From contig JAQCDH010000002.1 of the NCBI GenBank assembly GCA_027620815.1, forward strand, positions 1-45,541: a stretch of 45,541 nt of DNA, written 5' to 3'. Below are positions 11,601 to 20,098 of this stretch, in pieces. The translations under genes were made by a program, and so were the position numbers. Position 1 is the first letter of the stretch. The number at the start of each line of letters is the position of its first letter. The DNA is from Bacillota bacterium (GTDB lineage Bacteria; Bacillota_I; Bacilli_A; Acholeplasmatales; Acholeplasmataceae). The notes under the pieces are model-generated. The model made no database searches, was not told the DNA's origin, and saw only the letters and a program-made list of their open reading frames with translations.

Positions 11601-14600
11601 AAAATTTGTGAGTTTGCAACAATTCCACCAACCACAAGTTTCAATGTACCAACGTTTGGTCCTAAAATATCATCAACAAGGGCAAGTGTGTCAACTAGTT
11701 CTCCACCTGTAGATGCGAGTGCATCTTCAAGTCCCCAGAATGATAACTCATAATAGCCTGCTGCGAGTTCAGCTACTGTTAAAAATAATGTTACAAGTAC
11801 ATTATATTCAGCAGCCCACGCGGCACTTTCAGGACTTGATGCAAGTAATACTTCAGGAACAATAATCGTTTCATCTAAGCCTGCTTCAATAAGTGCAGAT
11901 TCAATAGAGTATGCTAAATTTGGAACGAGTAATTGTGAGTTTAATGTGCCCTCTTGAACAAGTAATAATCCTGCAAGTGCATCACTCAATAATAACTCCG
12001 TAAAATCAACATCTTCAATTGGCGTTAATCCTGGTTCCATGTTTTCATGTAAGTATGCAGACATTCCGTATACTAAATTAAATAAGAATTCAACTTCAAG
12101 TGCAGCATCAAAACTTGCAGGAACATAAACGTTTTCAACACCTAAGAAAGCAAGAAGACTTTCTGTGTTTGCTTGATCAAGTGCTCCTAAAAGTTGTAAA
12201 TCTTTAAGTGCTGCAATGAGTGTTCCAAATTCAGTTGGTGTTAATGAACCAAATGCATAACCAAGGTTTGCTGATCCTCTTAAGTCTAATGCCTCAGTTG
12301 CACCTAGAAGTCCTTCTAATGTTGTAAATTCCGAAGTCACAACAAGAATATCAAGTAACGTATCAACCTCAGCTGCAAGATCAAGTGCGAGTGCACCTGT
12401 GTTATCTGCAAGTAATGTTAACAATAACGCTTGAGTATCTGCGTCTTCAACAACAAAAGGTAGGACATCTTCGAAGTTGTTTCCAACTTGTTCAATGAGT
12501 TGAGACTCAGAAAGTAAGGTATTAAGTGCGCTTCTTAATGATGCAAGATCTGCTTCATTTGCTAGAACATCGTCTATGAATGCAACTGCATCTGTTTCAC
12601 CAGATGTAAGATCTAAAATATCTTGAAGTGTTGCAAAATCATAAACATCTTCTAAAACATCAAGTAATGTATTAAGTTCTTGACCTAAGTCAATGGTCAA
12701 TCCATTTTCATCAAATAATAATGTGTCTAATAAATCTTTTGTTTCTTGATCTTCAACAAATGCATCAAGTAATACAGGTGCTGCTTCATTGAGTGCTGCA
12801 TTGACTAAAACTGAATCGTCAAATACATATCCAACAAGTAGGCGTACAGTTGGTAGGTTATTTTGAGCGACACGGTCTACAAATTCAATCACATCTTCGT
12901 TACCAGCAAGTAATTCATTCGCTGTTAACGTAACAAGTGCTCCAAAGATTTGTCCAAAGGTATCAAATTCAGCATCAAAATCTAAATTATTAACAGTCTC
13001 ATTTAAAGCTTCATCAAGTTCAGCTGCAACATCAGCGTCAAATGCACTGTATAATGCAAAGTCAACTGCTGTAGGAAGTAATGCTGAAACGATTTCAACT
13101 TGTGTGACTTCATCTAATGTTGCATTTAAGAAATCTTCACCATCTTCAGTGAGTAATGCATCAAGTGCGTCTTCTTCAAGAAGTTGAGCAACACTAAATG
13201 AACCATACTGAGATAATACAACTTCTAATAAGTCTGCAATATTGTAAAGATCACCATTTTCTCCATAGAAGAATTCTGTGTCGTTTAAAACTTCAGCGAG
13301 TGCATCTTTTAAATATGCTTCGCGTTCAGCAACTGGTAACCATTCGATATTTGCTTGAACATCTTCAAGTTCTAAGACGTATTCTAAACCTACGTTTGCA
13401 ACTTTAATGAGTTGTAAGTCAGCAAGTGCTCTTAAGACATCAGCAAGTGCAGTTGCTTGTGCATTGGTTAAATCAGCAAGTGCTTGAGTATCTTCAGCAA
13501 GTGCCAAGACGTCTTCTAAGTCTCCTACTGCAACAACTTTTTCAAAAATAATACCTAATGCTGCAAGTTCTAACTTCCAGTCAATGTCAGCAAGTTCAGC
13601 AAGTGCTGCTTGTGTTGCTGCACCATCAGATAACTCTAATCCAGTAAGCTCTTCGAGTAAACCATCCGCTGCAAGATCAGATCCCACTTCTAAGAATGAA
13701 ATAAGAACACCTGAATCACCAACAAGTCCTAAAATGTCTTGAACGGCTTCAACATCATCACTACTTAAAGTGTTGACATCAAAATTCTCTGATAAATAAC
13801 CAGCTTCATAAGCACTTTGTACAATATCAGTAACAACATTTAGCTCATCGCGTAAATTAAAGTTTTGAGTTTCTGTTAACTCTGTCTCAAATACCCAATC
13901 AAATAATCCTTCTTGAATTCCAGCAAATACCGGTCTCACTTGTAGTGGTTCAATAAGTTCATGTGCATCTACTTCACCAAAAACATCCCCACCATCTTCG
14001 AAATTTAAATTATTGGTAGTGGATGCTAAAACGACAAGTGGTAATAATAAGAAAATCGCAGTAATAAATCCACGGACAGCACCAAATGCTCCACCGATTA
14101 AACGATCGGTAGATTTTTTAATGACTTTCGCATGAATAACAGGATTTTTAATGGTTTCAGCACCATTATTTTCTTTATCTTTTTCAGTCGCAAACGTAAC
14201 ACTTTCAACTTTGAATACTTTTTGTACATGTTTTTCTAAAACATATTTGTAAAGTAATCCAAACCCAACGAAGGAAATAAACCAACGTACGACAGTGTAT
14301 AAAACTAAGAATGTAACAATTCTTACAAAGACATCAACAAGTCCATAAAGTAATGTAATCACTTCTGTTCTTGTTAAATAAGCAAGTAGTTCTGTTGATA
14401 CAGTACCTGATAAGTTTGCTTCAATTTGAGCAATCAAATCTGCTTGTGGTAATGAATTCACAACAGAAACTCCTGATACAATCCATAAAATGATAAATGA
14501 TAAAATAATGTTGACGAGTGTAAAATATCCTGATTTTGCCGCTCCTCTAAAATATCCAAGAGCAAAATGTAGCAATACAAAAAGGATAATCACACCCCAT

Positions 14601-14614
14601 TGAAATAATTGCAT
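8621..14614 (-). CDS. Giant (1997 aa) CvpA-like membrane-anchored acidic repeat protein
   Basis: Residues ~1-205 have several hydrophobic helices and a CvpA-like pattern (LGYFRGAAKSGYFTLVNIILSFII...; STDRLIGGAFGAVRGFITAIFLLLPLVV); the remainder is an Ala/Leu/Asp/Glu-rich degenerate repeat region. SD-like AGGAAAGG upstream. Confidence 0.8.
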   Translation of the reverse strand: MQLFQWGVIILFVLLHFALGYFRGAAKSGYFTLVNIILSFIILWIVSGVSVVNSLPQADLIAQIEANLSGTVSTELLAYLTRTEVITLLYGLVDVFVRIVTFLVLYTVVRWFISFVGFGLLYKYVLEKHVQKVFKVESVTFATEKDKENNGAETIKNPVIHAKVIKKSTDRLIGGAFGAVRGFITAIFLLLPLVVLASTTNNLNFEDGGDVFGEVDAHELIEPLQVRPVFAGIQEGLFDWVFETELTETQNFNLRDELNVVTDIVQSAYEAGYLSENFDVNTLSSDDVEAVQDILGLVGDSGVLISFLEVGSDLAADGLLEELTGLELSDGAATQAALAELADIDWKLELAALGIIFEKVVAVGDLEDVLALAEDTQALADLTNAQATALADVLRALADLQLIKVANVGLEYVLELEDVQANIEWLPVAEREAYLKDALAEVLNDTEFFYGENGDLYNIADLLEVVLSQYGSFSVAQLLEEDALDALLTEDGEDFLNATLDEVTQVEIVSALLPTAVDFALYSAFDADVAAELDEALNETVNNLDFDAEFDTFGQIFGALVTLTANELLAGNEDVIEFVDRVAQNNLPTVRLLVGYVFDDSVLVNAALNEAAPVLLDAFVEDQETKDLLDTLLFDENGLTIDLGQELNTLLDVLEDVYDFATLQDILDLTSGETDAVAFIDDVLANEADLASLRSALNTLLSESQLIEQVGNNFEDVLPFVVEDADTQALLLTLLADNTGALALDLAAEVDTLLDILVVTSEFTTLEGLLGATEALDLRGSANLGYAFGSLTPTEFGTLIAALKDLQLLGALDQANTESLLAFLGVENVYVPASFDAALEVEFLFNLVYGMSAYLHENMEPGLTPIEDVDFTELLLSDALAGLLLVQEGTLNSQLLVPNLAYSIESALIEAGLDETIIVPEVLLASSPESAAWAAEYNVLVTLFLTVAELAAGYYELSFWGLEDALASTGGELVDTLALVDDILGPNVGTLKLVVGGIVANSQILVATADHTLNTLVEPILGTEVSINVIQEILTLLDVVEVGYKFTSLEGLYTISQDLSLENLAAAGNAFGSLSAADATIVVQRLTSLQLVQALDRSLFLEALNNLGAANVVVPQDFDAAYELGVALNLVYATSHYLHEETNEVLGVEGLDFGPLLTSAAFENFMVAEEGNTYSKLLVANFKQLMLMVEDMPALRLYFDVPASLEVQFASGVAWTAEYNRLVKFVIAFAGALNENIELSSNKVTEFTNSSFRTLSLDVIDPFNDPVVFNQTFGVLDDSEIFRASALKLFELGQLIVENVYGYELELPANIIENNTLKNNSLQALLKPLISILVDVKDASGLNIVRDLFLERTVEEVAEFAGLVRAVDPADVALLAESEIVLGVVSNFLTSSLNRNMLANVANDFAVTLFEASLDIDGRFLDFTSPKYGLFTFSTEYDMFIMNSDDLEALILAGLRIDFSENQYTLDLAGLNDFIEVLDLVGTDGKTNLEFILESDFIVAVADKLLNVSYQPYSVLDTVIEIAREFVAIDSDLLNNVPLESSLFVLSENALDANKVLLASELLTLRDIADVFLNSNGLFTFNTLDDLYAAGELDVLFDSNILMSYASNAIQNEALQAYAIKVANDRQDIATVPSTFVELDATLLDANGFVLVSELEALADVLYVLGLMDIDTVRQMMADLVESPSITTALGLLRGYAVTDDFENQRIDVILNSNIVYTVIGQYLDNENLDDVLLPFLPEALVDLFGNVDLGVPSDLKADEGFSVEYISRAELKALLTAVTYVPVDPTALDENVFNFITDLIGENINADTNEDDLDRFLASSYLREKLSRLFLSEAVLDLFSETPESFNLPSDSFVVVDGQRRLTAEELRNLVEAFAVLEITTIDELDFSFEVFTALTPAERETVLASAYLYAVIDGLIQNQQSVAIPNEVLAVTGEITQEEILAVIEAVELLNITDVTSLQAVITGLDENDVNDAAILQLLEELDSGIIDSLLGLLP

Positions 14615-14631
14615 AAACGCCTACCTTTCCT

Positions 14632-14645
14632 CGCGCATGTGCGCG
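14632..14645 (-). promoter_or_regulatory. GC-rich hairpin in the 5' leader of the giant gene
   Basis: CGCGC-(ACAT)-GCGCG immediately 5' of the SD-like AGGAAAGG; unusually GC-rich for the local context. Confidence 0.4.
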
Positions 14646-14745
14646 TCTTAATAAATAACACTAATATTAATCGTATCTAATTTTAACATATTTTTATGTT
14701 TTTGATATGATTTTAGTTCATTTTTTTTAATACTTATCTGAAATT

Positions 14746-17667
14746 TTACGTTTTTTTAACATTTAAAAATGATTGACCAACAAATGACGTTTTTTCTTTA
14801 TAAATTTGCTTTAAAAGGCGCACCTTAAATAGCCCATTTTTGATGATGTGTTTATACAATTCTAATGTCTTCGGAAAAACAGTCATTTCAAATGCTTCTT
14901 TACCATCATGACAGTTTAAAAAGGCCATATCTTCATTGTTTTTTGTTTTGATGATTTTCATTGAAACAATGCGTATGTAAAGGTCTTGGGTTGACGTGAT
15001 ATCACTAATATAAATCGTTTGTATTTTTTGAAGGTATACATTTGGATCATAAAGTATTTGAAACCCTAATGCTTCTTGCTCTAATTTGGCAAGTGTTTCT
15101 AAATCATATTCGTCATGTTCTGTCATTTTGACTTGATCCAAATAAAGCATATATTCTATGTCACTTAAGCTCACATGCTCAACAAGTGTCTGTCTCGTAT
15201 GTCCTAAATCATCAAAACAACCTGCATGTATCATTTGAAGCATTTGACGCTCAGAAACATAATCTTTTAGCCACGTCTTCATTGTTATCCATGAATTTAG
15301 GTCACCTTCTTTTCGATGACTTAAAATATTTGCAACTGTTTTTTGACCAATGGATTTTACTATGGTAAGTGGAGGTAATAAATGACGGGCATCGATTATT
15401 TGAAACGCGTCTGTACTCGTTTTAATATTTGGCGGTAACAGTGTAATGCCTTGTGTTTTTAAATCTTTCATATAGTCATCAATCGCTGTTTCACTACCAA
15501 TCACAGAATTCATAAGCGCTTGCATAAAATAAATATAATAGTTGGCTTTTAAATAGGCCATTTGATAAGCAACCATGGCATAAGAAACACTATGGCTACG
15601 GTTAAATCCGTAATCAGAAAAACGAACAATTAACTCATAAACATCCGTGGCATCTTTTTCGCTTTGTCCATGTTGTATTGCTTTAGAGATGAAGCGAGTT
15701 GCTTCACTTTTTAACAATGCTTCATCTTTTTTAGAAATACCACGACGTAATAAATCTGCTTCAGCTAAACTATACCCTGCAAAGGCTTGCGCGATTTGCA
15801 TGATTTGTTCTTGATAAATAATGATGCCAAACGTTGATGTTAAAAAAGGAATAAATGAAGGATGCATATGTTCATATGATTGACCATGACGTCTTTCAAC
15901 ATACGTATCTATAAACGCCATAGGTCCTGGTCGATATAAGGCAAGTAATGCGACAATATCTTCAAAATGAGTAGGCTTTAGTTGTCTTAAGACTTGTCTC
16001 ATCCCATACGATTCTAATTGGAAAATACCATCCGTTTTTGCATCTGTTAGTAAGTTGTATGTTTTTATATCGTCATAAGGAATCGTTGATAAAGAAAAGT
16101 TTGGATCCGTTTTTTGAATTTCTTTTTTTACATCATCAATGATTTTTAAATTTCTAATGCCTAAAAAATCCATTTTAAGTAACCCAATGGATTCTAATTC
16201 TTTTGCTTCAAATTGTGTTTGATAAAAAGGATAAGGTCCTTTTGTGAGTGGGATATATTGATCGAGTAGTTCTTTAGATAAAATCACACCCGCAGCATGC
16301 GTCCCTGTTTGTCTAGGAAGTCCCTCAATTTGATTGACTGCTTCATAAAATGTTACCATTTCATGATCAAGGGGATCGATCTCATCTTTCGTAATGGCTT
16401 CAGTAAAGCCTTTAATACGAGATGCAGAAAGTCCGTATATTTTAGCTAAATCACGAATAGCAGACTTCTTACCAAATGTTTGATAGGTCACAATGGATGC
16501 AATATGTTCACTCCCAAATCTTTTTTGCGCATACAAAATGACATCATCTCGTTTATCATCTGGAAAATCCATATCGATATCAGGCATCGATGCGCGTTCA
16601 GGATTTAAAAATCTTTCAAAGAGTAAATCATAATGAATCGGATCGACTTCAGTAATACCTAAAACATAAGCTACTAAAGATCCAGCAACACTTCCTCGTC
16701 CTGGACCAACATAAATATCATGTGTTTTTGCATATTTAATGATGTCATACACAACAAGAAAATAATCTTCAAATCCTAATGAAAAAATGACGGATAATTC
16801 AAACTTAAGCCGTGATTGATACTCTTCATTAAGTACTTTATCTTTGTTTTTAAAACGTTTTTCAAGACCGACAGATGCGAGTGACTCTAAGTATTCTTTA
16901 GAAGTTACGCCTTCATCTAGAGGAATTTGAGGTAACTTGAACTTAGGAAACTTTAAATCAAATTGGTGGTGACTAATAAATGCTTCCATATGACTCTGAA
17001 GTTCTGGATACGATTGATAGATGGTTTTTAATTCTTGTTGAGAAAGAAGATGAAACTTTCCTTCTTTTATTGGATGATTCCCAATTTGATGGAGATTTTT
17101 TGACATCGTAACATCAGTATCATTCACATGATGACTAAGATGTACTAAAATCGCAGGTATGAGATATTCTTGACTCAATTTTAGATGCAAAGACTTATAA
17201 AATGTGTCATCATCTTCTGATTGAAACGAGACCCCTATTAAAAAATGTCTAAATTTATTTTTAAAAGCAAGCACAAGTGATTCGTAACGATCTTCATCAT
17301 ACACATTGTTCACACGATATAACGTGACACTTAATCCTTCTTGATAGCGCTCTAAAATTTCTAAAGAAACATGTTGATCTTGCATCAGTTGATTGATTAA
17401 AATTAAATGTTGATACCCAGTTTGATTCATCACCCCAAGAAACACGTCATACTCAATATCTTCATGGTGAATCATGATGTGTTGCGTTACAATTGGATGG
17501 AGGTTTTGTTTTTTAGCAGTTTCAAAAAAGGACAACATCCCATGAAGATTTTCATCTGCCAAGATAACGGTTTTAAATTGTCTACTTTTCGTTTCTTTAA
17601 TGATGGTTTCAATTGTAAGTGTGCTTTTCAGAAATGAAAAGACACTTTGAATTCCTAAATAACTCAA
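14746..17667 (-). CDS. dnaE: DNA polymerase III alpha subunit, DnaE type
   Basis: YVGPGRGSVAGSLVAYVLGITEVDPIHYDLLFERFLNPERASMPDIDMDFPD, LYRPGPMAFIDTYVERRHG, FNRSHSVSYAMVAYQMAYLKA; no exonuclease insertion. Confidence 0.96.
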   Translation of the reverse strand: MSYLGIQSVFSFLKSTLTIETIIKETKSRQFKTVILADENLHGMLSFFETAKKQNLHPIVTQHIMIHHEDIEYDVFLGVMNQTGYQHLILINQLMQDQHVSLEILERYQEGLSVTLYRVNNVYDEDRYESLVLAFKNKFRHFLIGVSFQSEDDDTFYKSLHLKLSQEYLIPAILVHLSHHVNDTDVTMSKNLHQIGNHPIKEGKFHLLSQQELKTIYQSYPELQSHMEAFISHHQFDLKFPKFKLPQIPLDEGVTSKEYLESLASVGLEKRFKNKDKVLNEEYQSRLKFELSVIFSLGFEDYFLVVYDIIKYAKTHDIYVGPGRGSVAGSLVAYVLGITEVDPIHYDLLFERFLNPERASMPDIDMDFPDDKRDDVILYAQKRFGSEHIASIVTYQTFGKKSAIRDLAKIYGLSASRIKGFTEAITKDEIDPLDHEMVTFYEAVNQIEGLPRQTGTHAAGVILSKELLDQYIPLTKGPYPFYQTQFEAKELESIGLLKMDFLGIRNLKIIDDVKKEIQKTDPNFSLSTIPYDDIKTYNLLTDAKTDGIFQLESYGMRQVLRQLKPTHFEDIVALLALYRPGPMAFIDTYVERRHGQSYEHMHPSFIPFLTSTFGIIIYQEQIMQIAQAFAGYSLAEADLLRRGISKKDEALLKSEATRFISKAIQHGQSEKDATDVYELIVRFSDYGFNRSHSVSYAMVAYQMAYLKANYYIYFMQALMNSVIGSETAIDDYMKDLKTQGITLLPPNIKTSTDAFQIIDARHLLPPLTIVKSIGQKTVANILSHRKEGDLNSWITMKTWLKDYVSERQMLQMIHAGCFDDLGHTRQTLVEHVSLSDIEYMLYLDQVKMTEHDEYDLETLAKLEQEALGFQILYDPNVYLQKIQTIYISDITSTQDLYIRIVSMKIIKTKNNEDMAFLNCHDGKEAFEMTVFPKTLELYKHIIKNGLFKVRLLKQIYKEKTSFVGQSFLNVKKT

Positions 17668-17684
17668 TATGACAACTCCATAAC

Positions 17685-17708
17685 AAAAAAGTGCAGGCGC
17701 ACTTTTTT
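17685..17708 (-). terminator. Intrinsic terminator at end of flavodoxin gene
   Basis: AAAAAAGTGC-AGGC-GCACTTTTTT perfect stem overlapping the flavodoxin stop codon. Confidence 0.85.
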
Positions 17709-18135
17709 ATAGTTTTGCAAATGCCTCACCAAAAGCGACACATAATTCGTCATCTTCTTCAGTGGGTGTATAGTTCACTATCAATCCTTTTTGAAATAAA
17801 TTTGCACCTGTTACATTAAGTCGATTTTCCCATAATGTCATCCACTCACCTTCGCCCCACCCATAAGAACCAAAAAGGCCAACATGTTTACCAACGATTA
17901 AACCTGTAATTTCTTCAAAAAAAGGTTCAAATTCAGTGTCCTCTAATTCATCTTCACCCATAGAAGGACATCCTAATAAAATTTTATTATAGTTAGAAAC
18001 TTCAGATGGATCAACTTCATCAACAGTTGCCATTTTAACAACTACATGATTGTTTTCTAATCCTTCTTTAATTTTTTCAGCCATCATCTCAGTATTTCCT
18101 GTGCCGCTCCAATAGACTATTAATACATCTGCCAT
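17707..18135 (-). CDS. Flavodoxin
   Basis: IVYWSGTGNTEMMAEKI FMN-phosphate loop, GCPSMGEDELED, FGSYGWGEGEWM; 142 aa. Confidence 0.95.
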   Translation of the reverse strand: MADVLIVYWSGTGNTEMMAEKIKEGLENNHVVVKMATVDEVDPSEVSNYNKILLGCPSMGEDELEDTEFEPFFEEITGLIVGKHVGLFGSYGWGEGEWMTLWENRLNVTGANLFQKGLIVNYTPTEEDDELCVAFGEAFAKL

Positions 18136-18169
18136 GATTTAATTCTCCTCATTGTGATCGCTAGAATCA

Positions 18170-18198
18170 TTATAAATGAATTGTTGGTGTTTGTCAAA
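18170..18198 (-). promoter_or_regulatory. Perfect consensus sigma-A-type promoter for flavodoxin
   Basis: Minus strand TTGACA (18198..18193) - 17 nt - TATAAT (18175..18170). Confidence 0.85.
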
Positions 18199-18262
18199 GC
18201 GGTCAACTGAGAAATATGTCTTTAAAATAAAACTAATATTAGAAGGAAACATGTTTTTTTAC

Positions 18263-20098
18263 TTATGTTTTTAACCAATCTTCAATGAGACCTTGTTGAC
18301 TGAAAAATTGATTTTTATAGAGTTGATAATAATGACCTTTTTTAGCAATGAGCTCTTCATGCGTCCCTTTTTCAATGATTTTTCCCATTTCAAGCATCAC
18401 GATGATATCTGCTTCAACAATCGTTGATAATCTGTGTGCAACAATAAAACTTGTTCTGTCTTTTAAAATTGTTTTCGTTGCCTCTTGAATGATGAGTTCA
18501 GACTCTGAATCAATTGAGGAGGTAGCTTCATCTAATATTAAAATACGTGGGTTTGCAATGAGTGCTCTTGCAAAAGAAATTAATTGTTTTTGTCCAATCG
18601 ATAATAAATTCCCGCCTTCACCAACTTCACTATCATATCCTTTTTCAAGCGTCATAATAAATGGATGGAGTCCAATCGCTTTAGACGCTACGATGACTTC
18701 TTCATCAGTGGCATCTAAACGTCCATATAAAATATTTTCTTTGATACTTGTTGAAAATAATTGCGGACTTTGAAGGACATATCCAAGTTGTTGATGTAAC
18801 CACTGAAGACTTCTTTCTCTGTAGTCCTTGCCATCAATTTCAATACGTCCACTTTTTGGCTCATAAAATCTAGATAATAAATTAATCAGAGTTGTTTTAC
18901 CAGATCCAGTGTGACCCACTAAGGCAACACTTTGACCTTTTTTAACATCTAAATTAAAATGATCTAAGATGATTTCGTCATCTTTATAATAAAAGGTTAA
19001 ATCTTTGAAAGAAACTTGTCCTTGAATCGTTTCCCAGTTGTCTTTTTTTGTGTGCAGTAATGATCCATATGCATCTTCAACTTCTTTTTTATCAACGATT
19101 TCTGGTTGCGTCTCAATGAGTTCAACAATACGTTCAGCAGATGCTTGCGCATTTTGTAAATCCGCAATTTTTTCTGAAATCACAAGCATTGGTTCAAAAA
19201 AGTTAATGGTATACGCAATAATAAGTTGTAGCGTCCCAACTGTAATGATTTGATCAAGTACAGCAATACTTCCTGTTACCATCGTTACTGAAACTGCGAC
19301 ATATGCAATCACAAGTAATACCGATGTATACACAGCTGAAAGCATAATTGATTTAATACCTGCACGTTTTAAGTTTCCCGTTGACTGATAAAAATCAGTA
19401 AAATTTTCTGTTTCAATCACTAAACTTTTGGTTGTTTTTGCACCTAAAAAGGCTTCACTAAATTGTGCGGTGACATGTGAATTATGTTTTTTTGATAAAC
19501 GTTCTTGCGTCAAAATTCTTTTTCTAAAAAACTGAGAAATTAAAAACATAATTGGAATAATCGTAACAATAATCAGTCCTAAGCGAATATTGGTAGCAAG
19601 TAAAGCAACCGTAATAAAGATCATGGAAAAAAACGCCCAAAGCATATCTAGTAAACCCCATGATATGACCTCAGATAACCTGGATGCATCAGAAGTCATG
19701 CGCGCCATCACCCAGCCTTGAGGTGTTTTATCAAAATAACTAAAAGATAATCGTTGTAAGTTATCAAAGGCTTGTCTTCTCAGTTCATGAGATACCGTTG
19801 CTTCAATTAAAATGGCTTGTTTAATAAAGGCCCAGACGAGAAGTCCAAATCCACTTGCAACAAGGACACTGATGATAATAAATGGAATGAGTGTTTCCAT
19901 GTTTTTTTCAATGAAAAAAACATCGATCGCATACCGATTGAGCTGCGGGAAAATAATGTCTAAAACAGTAATTCCAGCCATAAATAAACCCAATTTCACT
20001 AAATGAGATTTGTTTTGAAAAACGATATCAATGACACGCTTCCAAGTAGAAAGTTGGACTTTTTTTAATCCATCAAATTCATCTTGCATCTTCGTCAC
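18263..20098 (-). CDS. ABC exporter half-transporter (permease + NBD), heterodimer subunit
   Basis: Six-TM region then VGHTGSGKTTLINLL Walker A, degenerate signature LSIGQKQ, Walker B ILILDEATSSID, H-loop VAHRLST. Confidence 0.93.
   Translation of the reverse strand: MTKMQDEFDGLKKVQLSTWKRVIDIVFQNKSHLVKLGLFMAGITVLDIIFPQLNRYAIDVFFIEKNMETLIPFIIISVLVASGFGLLVWAFIKQAILIEATVSHELRRQAFDNLQRLSFSYFDKTPQGWVMARMTSDASRLSEVISWGLLDMLWAFFSMIFITVALLATNIRLGLIIVTIIPIMFLISQFFRKRILTQERLSKKHNSHVTAQFSEAFLGAKTTKSLVIETENFTDFYQSTGNLKRAGIKSIMLSAVYTSVLLVIAYVAVSVTMVTGSIAVLDQIITVGTLQLIIAYTINFFEPMLVISEKIADLQNAQASAERIVELIETQPEIVDKKEVEDAYGSLLHTKKDNWETIQGQVSFKDLTFYYKDDEIILDHFNLDVKKGQSVALVGHTGSGKTTLINLLSRFYEPKSGRIEIDGKDYRERSLQWLHQQLGYVLQSPQLFSTSIKENILYGRLDATDEEVIVASKAIGLHPFIMTLEKGYDSEVGEGGNLLSIGQKQLISFARALIANPRILILDEATSSIDSESELIIQEATKTILKDRTSFIVAHRLSTIVEADIIVMLEMGKIIEKGTHEELIAKKGHYYQLYKNQFFSQQGLIEDWLKT

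Noticed and set aside
12000-14000. Frequent short words such as GCAAGTGC / TCAAGTAAT as a possible DNA repeat or CRISPR-like array
   Set aside because: They come from codon bias for Ala-Leu-Ala/Leu-Leu in the acidic repeat protein; no regular spacing, no identical repeats with unique spacers.
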